Assembly (NCBI GenBank): GCA_020636495.1
Contig: JACJXQ010000008.1
Coordinates: 1,116,001 to 1,180,000 of the forward strand
Source: Chitinophagales bacterium
Lineage (GTDB): Bacteria > Bacteroidota > Bacteroidia > Chitinophagales > Chitinophagaceae
Direction: 5' to 3'
DNA: 64,000 nt
The notes under the pieces were generated by a model. That model saw only the letters and a program-made list of their open reading frames with translations. It was not told the origin of the DNA and did no database searches. A program made the translations under genes and the position numbers. Each line of letters opens with the position of its first letter. Positions within the stretch are counted from its first letter, which is position 1. Shown here piece by piece: positions 59,894 to 64,000 of this stretch.

Positions 59894-61708
59894 ATGAAAA
59901 AGAGATACTATCTTAAGTACCTGTTTTTGATCACTGCATTACTGTTTTCATTCTCTCAGCGATCATTAGCGCAATCTGTCGTAGCCTCCGGTTACAATTT
60001 TACAGCCAGCTCAAGAACATTCAGCTACCTTAGCTCCGGTACCAGGGTTACTGCTGTAGAAGTAGACGATGGTTACACAACCATTCCTATTGGTTTTACC
60101 TTCCGCTTTTGCGGCGCTAATTACACAGACGTAACCGTTTGTTCAAATGGGTGGTTGAGGTTTGGTACAGGCGTAGGCTCTGCCGTACCTAACTGGAACT
60201 ATAACGCCACACCAAATTCTGGTATTGAGCCTGCAGTATATGCGTTGTACGAAGATATTAGTGGAGTAGGCGGTACTTCAACATACGTTACAACAGGAAC
60301 TGCTCCTAACAGAATATTTACATGGGAGTGTCGTAATTATCTTTGGGATTATGCCGCCTCAACACCCAGTGTGTCATTCCAGGTTTTGTTGTATGAAGCT
60401 ACCGGCGTGGTGGAGTGTATCTATAAACAGGAATCAGGTTCTGTTTCTTTAGGGAGTAGTGGTGGCGCTACCATCGGTATCGGTAAGTCTTCAACAGACT
60501 GGCAGGTGCTTAACAATGTAAGCAGCAACCCAACCTCCTCATCATCTACATATACAGCTAACCTGAGTTCGGTACCTGCAACCGGGCAGAGTTATGCCTG
60601 GGATCCGGGTGCACCCTGCGCTTCACCGTCTGGACTGGCTACAACATTGGTCAACTCAACTCATGTTGATTTCTCATGGAATGCTGCAGCGGCAAGTGTG
60701 GGTTATGAGTATGTAATTGACCAGAACTCTGCTGCTCCCACATCATCGGCAAATGTCGTTACAACTACGAGTACTTCTGCCAGTGCAAGCGCGTTACAAC
60801 CCTCTTCATTATATTATATTCACCTGCGCAATCAGTGCGGAACTAATAACTACTCTCAATGGGTTACTATTTCATTTAATACTTTGCCTCCTTGTGTTAT
60901 TGGTGCACCGGGTATACAAATACCACAGATCGACTCAAACTCAGCTACTGTGACATGGCCAACCGTAAGTACCAGCATAGAATATGAGTATATTGTAAAG
61001 ACAGATAATACACCACCATCAAGTGGTAGCTCAGGTACAACAACTACTACCAACCAGGTTAACCTGACCTCCCTTCAATCGGGTAAGACTTATTATATCT
61101 TCCTGAGAGTGAAATGCTCAGGCAATGATAGTTCAGCATGGATAGTTGATTCGGTTTATGTACCTATACCATGTCGCGCACCCAATGTTGAGTTCAACGA
61201 TCTGAGCAGTAACCGTGTTGTAACTTTCTGGTCAGCACCACTGACTGCTTATGAATATGAGATAATAAATTCCTCTACACCGATAAGCAATCCGACATCG
61301 GGAATAAAAACAACCAGCACCAGTCGATTATTTTCTTTCCTTGATGAGGCAACTGAATACTACGTATATGCAAGGTCTTATTGCGAGGACAAAACAATAA
61401 AGACAGTGTCTAAATGGTCTACAACTACTTACACTACCTGGAAACTGGGAGTTGATAATATTTCCGGTCAGGTCAATCAGCTATTTATTTCTCCCAACCC
61501 TGTTCATGACAGGGTTATTGTGATGGTAGACGCTGTAGATCATGATGGTAAGATAAGCATTATGGATATGACAGGTAAATTGCTCAGGTTGCAGACTGTT
61601 GACAGCAAAAGGATAATTATTGATGTAAATGACCTTGCACAAGGCTTATACATTGTTCAATACACAGATAGAAATAATACACTTAAAGCCAAGGTATATA
61701 AGCAATAG
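59894..61708 (+). CDS. T9SS-secreted fibronectin-type protein (tandem paralogue 2)
   Basis: A 604-residue secreted protein; ATG 59894 is used, since the TTG 18 nt upstream adds only six residues. Signal peptide ends near SLAQS. The N-terminal head differs from paralogue 1: a nidogen-like beta domain (IPIGFTFRFCGANYTDVTVC, then SNGWLRFGTG). From about residue 245 on it repeats the common part: fibronectin type III segments, LPPCVIGAPG, IPCRAPNVEFNDLSSN, ARSYCEDK and the sorting domain (SPNPVHDRVIVMV ... IMDMTGKLLRL ... GLYIVQYTDRNN). Confidence 0.85.
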   Translation: MKKRYYLKYLFLITALLFSFSQRSLAQSVVASGYNFTASSRTFSYLSSGTRVTAVEVDDGYTTIPIGFTFRFCGANYTDVTVCSNGWLRFGTGVGSAVPNWNYNATPNSGIEPAVYALYEDISGVGGTSTYVTTGTAPNRIFTWECRNYLWDYAASTPSVSFQVLLYEATGVVECIYKQESGSVSLGSSGGATIGIGKSSTDWQVLNNVSSNPTSSSSTYTANLSSVPATGQSYAWDPGAPCASPSGLATTLVNSTHVDFSWNAAAASVGYEYVIDQNSAAPTSSANVVTTTSTSASASALQPSSLYYIHLRNQCGTNNYSQWVTISFNTLPPCVIGAPGIQIPQIDSNSATVTWPTVSTSIEYEYIVKTDNTPPSSGSSGTTTTTNQVNLTSLQSGKTYYIFLRVKCSGNDSSAWIVDSVYVPIPCRAPNVEFNDLSSNRVVTFWSAPLTAYEYEIINSSTPISNPTSGIKTTSTSRLFSFLDEATEYYVYARSYCEDKTIKTVSKWSTTTYTTWKLGVDNISGQVNQLFISPNPVHDRVIVMVDAVDHDGKISIMDMTGKLLRLQTVDSKRIIIDVNDLAQGLYIVQYTDRNNTLKAKVYKQ

Positions 61709-61736
61709 TATTAATTATCGGTTAAAGATTCTTGCA

Positions 61737-61769
61737 AATAGCCACGATTTTTCGTGGCTATTTTTTTTG
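61737..61769 (+). terminator. Terminator after paralogue 2
   Basis: Stem AATAGCCACGA/TCGTGGCTATT followed by T run. The rest of the 309-bp spacer (to 62017) is AT-rich with nothing else recognised. Confidence 0.85.
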
Positions 61770-62017
61770 CTTTTTAATTTGCAAAGGCTAATTTTTTTTG
61801 TAAGTAATTGATAGGCAATGTGTTGTGATTTTTTTAAATGGTATTGATATTTATGTGTTTTTTTATCTATTTTTAAATCACTCTTCTACGCCTGCATCGT
61901 CAATGAAAATATGCAGGACTGTTATCCTGCATGAGCCCCTGTTATCATAGTAAACGAATTACTGAATAATGACAAAAATGTATTTTTCGATACGTAAAAA
62001 TTAACTAAAATTCCATT

Positions 62018-63646
62018 ATGAGAAACAAGATCTCTACAATTTCTAATGTTGTGATAGGCAGGTGTTCGGCGGCTTTGCTCACTTTATTTACTGTGCTTTT
62101 AGTTAATACTTCTGCTTTGCGGGCGCAGGTGCTTACTTATTCACAGTCGTTCACACAAAGCGCTACTTCAACAACACAGTGTAATGCCTGGGAAACTTTC
62201 AGGGCGTCACTTCTTGTATATTCATATACCAGTGTAAGTATAACAGCCGGTTCTACTCCGGCTACCATTACCTGTACTAACCCCACAATTGTTGCAGATA
62301 TTGCCCTTTGTTTAAGAACGGGTGTATCAAGAACATGGACAGATGGTTCTAATATATGGAATGTAGGTACTTGTGGTTCCGGTGGAAGCCCTACAGTAAC
62401 AGGCTGGGAGTTGTCTGTAAATAACGGCAACTGCCTGTGTTCTTCAGGATATTGCGCACGCCCCTGTATCGGCAACTTGAATTGGGGTGGACAGGGTACA
62501 ACCTGCAGTGCCCCTTCTCAGACCATAACAGTTGAATTCAATGCAGGCCCTCCTTGCCCGATCCCAACCAATGTTACAATTACAGCTGTGTATTCAAGCG
62601 CAGTGTTCTTTACATGGACACCTCCTACAGGTTCAAATGGTTCTGAGTTCATTGTAGACCAGAATGCTACTGGTCCTACCGGTAACCCGACAGGTACAAT
62701 TACTACTAATACTACTGCTTCACAGGGTGGTTTGACACCTTCGACTACCTATTACCTGCATGTACGTAACAGGTGTGATAGCCCAAGTAAATCAGTATGG
62801 GTAACAACGAGCTTCACAACTCTGCCTCCTTGTATCATACCTCCTTCAATAAAGATCCCGCAGATAGATACCAATTCTGCCACCATCCAATGGGCCACAA
62901 TTACGCCGGCAATATTGTACCAGTATTTTATTAAGGACAATAATACACCCCCTACTACAGATGTTGGTTCGAGTTCAACTACATCCAACCAGGTGCAGGT
63001 AAGCGCCCTGGATCCGGGTAAAACATATTACATCTTCCTGAGGGCTAAGTGTCTGGGTGGAGATAGCTCAGCATGGGTACTGGATTCTTTCTACGTGCCT
63101 ATACCTTGCCGAGCACCTTCGGTTCAGTTCAACGACCTTAACTCAGAAAGGGTAGTTGCATTTTGGAACACACCGGCAACAGCATACGAATATGATATAT
63201 TGAACTCCTCAGTGCAATTAACCACTCCAACAGCAGGTATCAAAAAATCTACCAACAGCTACCTGTTCCCATACCTGGATCCCAACACAACCTACTATGT
63301 TTATGCAAGGAGTTATTGTGATGACCATAATATAAAATCAATATCACCTTGGGCAGAAACTATGTATAAAACATGGGCACTTGCTGTAGGGGATGTAGAA
63401 ATGGAAACAAATAGTGTTAGCGTACTCCCCAACCCGGTAACTAACCAAATGGTAGTAACTATTACCGGCAAGGTCGGTGCGGATGCTAATGTCACTGTAA
63501 TGGATGTTTCTGGCAGGGCGCTGAAAACTATCCCTGCCAACAGTAAAAAGATCACAGTGAATATGACCGAGTTCCCGGCAGGTGTGTATGTGCTGCAATA
63601 TGCGGATGATGCACGCAGAGAACAGGTAAGATTTAACAAACAATAG
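62018..63646 (+). CDS. T9SS-secreted fibronectin-type protein (tandem paralogue 3)
   Basis: A 542-residue secreted protein with ATG 62018. Signal peptide ends near ALRAQ. Its head is a third, different kind: a Cys-rich segment (CLCSSGYCARPCIGN) of about 170 residues. The common half follows: GLTPSTTYYLHVRNRC, LPPCIIPPS, IPCRAPSVQFNDLNSE, ARSYCDDHNIKSIS, then the sorting domain (VLPNPVTNQMVVT ... VMDVSGRALKT ... GVYVLQYADDARREQVRFNK). Probably displayed or released outside the cell by T9SS. Confidence 0.85.
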   Translation: MRNKISTISNVVIGRCSAALLTLFTVLLVNTSALRAQVLTYSQSFTQSATSTTQCNAWETFRASLLVYSYTSVSITAGSTPATITCTNPTIVADIALCLRTGVSRTWTDGSNIWNVGTCGSGGSPTVTGWELSVNNGNCLCSSGYCARPCIGNLNWGGQGTTCSAPSQTITVEFNAGPPCPIPTNVTITAVYSSAVFFTWTPPTGSNGSEFIVDQNATGPTGNPTGTITTNTTASQGGLTPSTTYYLHVRNRCDSPSKSVWVTTSFTTLPPCIIPPSIKIPQIDTNSATIQWATITPAILYQYFIKDNNTPPTTDVGSSSTTSNQVQVSALDPGKTYYIFLRAKCLGGDSSAWVLDSFYVPIPCRAPSVQFNDLNSERVVAFWNTPATAYEYDILNSSVQLTTPTAGIKKSTNSYLFPYLDPNTTYYVYARSYCDDHNIKSISPWAETMYKTWALAVGDVEMETNSVSVLPNPVTNQMVVTITGKVGADANVTVMDVSGRALKTIPANSKKITVNMTEFPAGVYVLQYADDARREQVRFNKQ

Positions 63647-63683
63647 AAACAGTAGATTAGTAACATATTAATCTTGACAATAC

Positions 63684-63713
63684 GAGGGCTATCGGTTAAC
63701 GATAGCCCTCTTT
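63684..63713 (+). terminator. Terminator after paralogue 3
   Basis: Perfect stem GAGGGCTATC/GATAGCCCTC with loop GGTTAAC, followed by TTT. Confidence 0.8.
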
Positions 63714-64000
63714 GTATTTATCTACTTCTAATTCGTTGATATGCAACTACTAATTACATATAGCATGTCGATTCAGGTCTGATTAATATTCTTAATTCAG
63801 ACATTAACTGAAAATTAAAAACCGAGGGCGCTTTTCCTTTGATTTGATAAATTCTATAATATTCATTTTAGTATACTTCCTCATATCCCGGTTTGTTCAT
63901 CGCGGTGAAAGCATGTTATATTATTTCCGGTATCTGCCATTATAAATGAAGATGATCGGCAGAGTTATTCAGAACCACGTTTTGTAACATCTGAAAAAAT
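63714..64000. other. Terminal intergenic stretch
   Basis: AT-rich. No open frame, RNA gene or repeat recognised up to the window edge. Confidence 0.4.

Overview
The window is chromosomal DNA of a Bacteroidota bacterium, most likely of the Chitinophagales/Sphingobacteriia side. The signs are type IX secretion (T9SS) C-terminal sorting domains on five or six secreted proteins, many lipoproteins ending their signal in a Cys, promoters of the Bacteroidota type (-33 TTTG, -7 TAnnTTTG) rather than -35/-10 boxes, few Shine-Dalgarno sequences, CcmF/CcsA-type haem handling, LptD, and AT-rich intergenic DNA with convergent hairpins. It is mostly core genome. No phage, transposase, plasmid gene or intact CRISPR array was seen.

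Layout. 1-7,490: shikimate genes aroA (cut by the window edge) and aroB, mnmA, a lipoprotein plus a T9SS subtilase, an RsmB-like rRNA methyltransferase and a secreted protein. 7,514-15,380: 2-oxoglutarate dehydrogenase E2, a fluoride channel, a PD40 beta-propeller lipoprotein, secreted unknowns, a T9SS surface protein and a DUF4279 protein. 15,381-16,225: a gene-free 845-bp stretch with a promoter, a boxA-like antitermination motif, a perfect 54-bp tandem repeat and dispersed palindromes. 16,226-19,130: cytochrome c maturation (CcmE with a CxxxY haem motif, CcmF). 19,365-27,617: envelope genes (EGF-like lipoprotein, amidase, LptD, a DltD/AlgJ-like SGNH protein with its MBOAT partner) and a second 2-oxoacid dehydrogenase E2. 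27,676-35,808: SunI-like PH protein, NhaA, DnaA, cyclodeaminase-like protein, M20 amidohydrolase and alanine racemase (overlapping), DbpA-like helicase. 35,887-41,911: ureohydrolase, UMF1 transporter, MBL hydrolase, a beta-barrel-like protein, FabG, FabH. 42,024-48,129: small cytosolic proteins, RlmN, a SRPBCC/GyrI-like protein, and a glycosyltransferase fused to a collapsed phosphoglycosyl transferase. 48,185-51,071: tRNA-Asn, threonine aldolase, tRNA-Ser, tRNA-Pro. 51,198-57,733: two tiny genes under one conserved promoter design, a T9SS protein, TerC, PyrD, and class I fructose-bisphosphate aldolase. 57,949-63,646: three tandem paralogous T9SS proteins with fibronectin-type domains.

The least explained signals are (i) the two small ORFs at 51.3 and 56.0 kb, whose upstream regions share four motifs at identical spacing over 78 bp, suggesting a small regulon; (ii) the promoter-boxA-repeat locus at 15.5-16.1 kb; (iii) the GT2 fused to a WcaJ-like protein that has lost its catalytic core; and (iv) at least seven housekeeping genes whose -7 box sits only 4-10 nt before the start codon, which predicts leaderless mRNAs and also settles several start codons.
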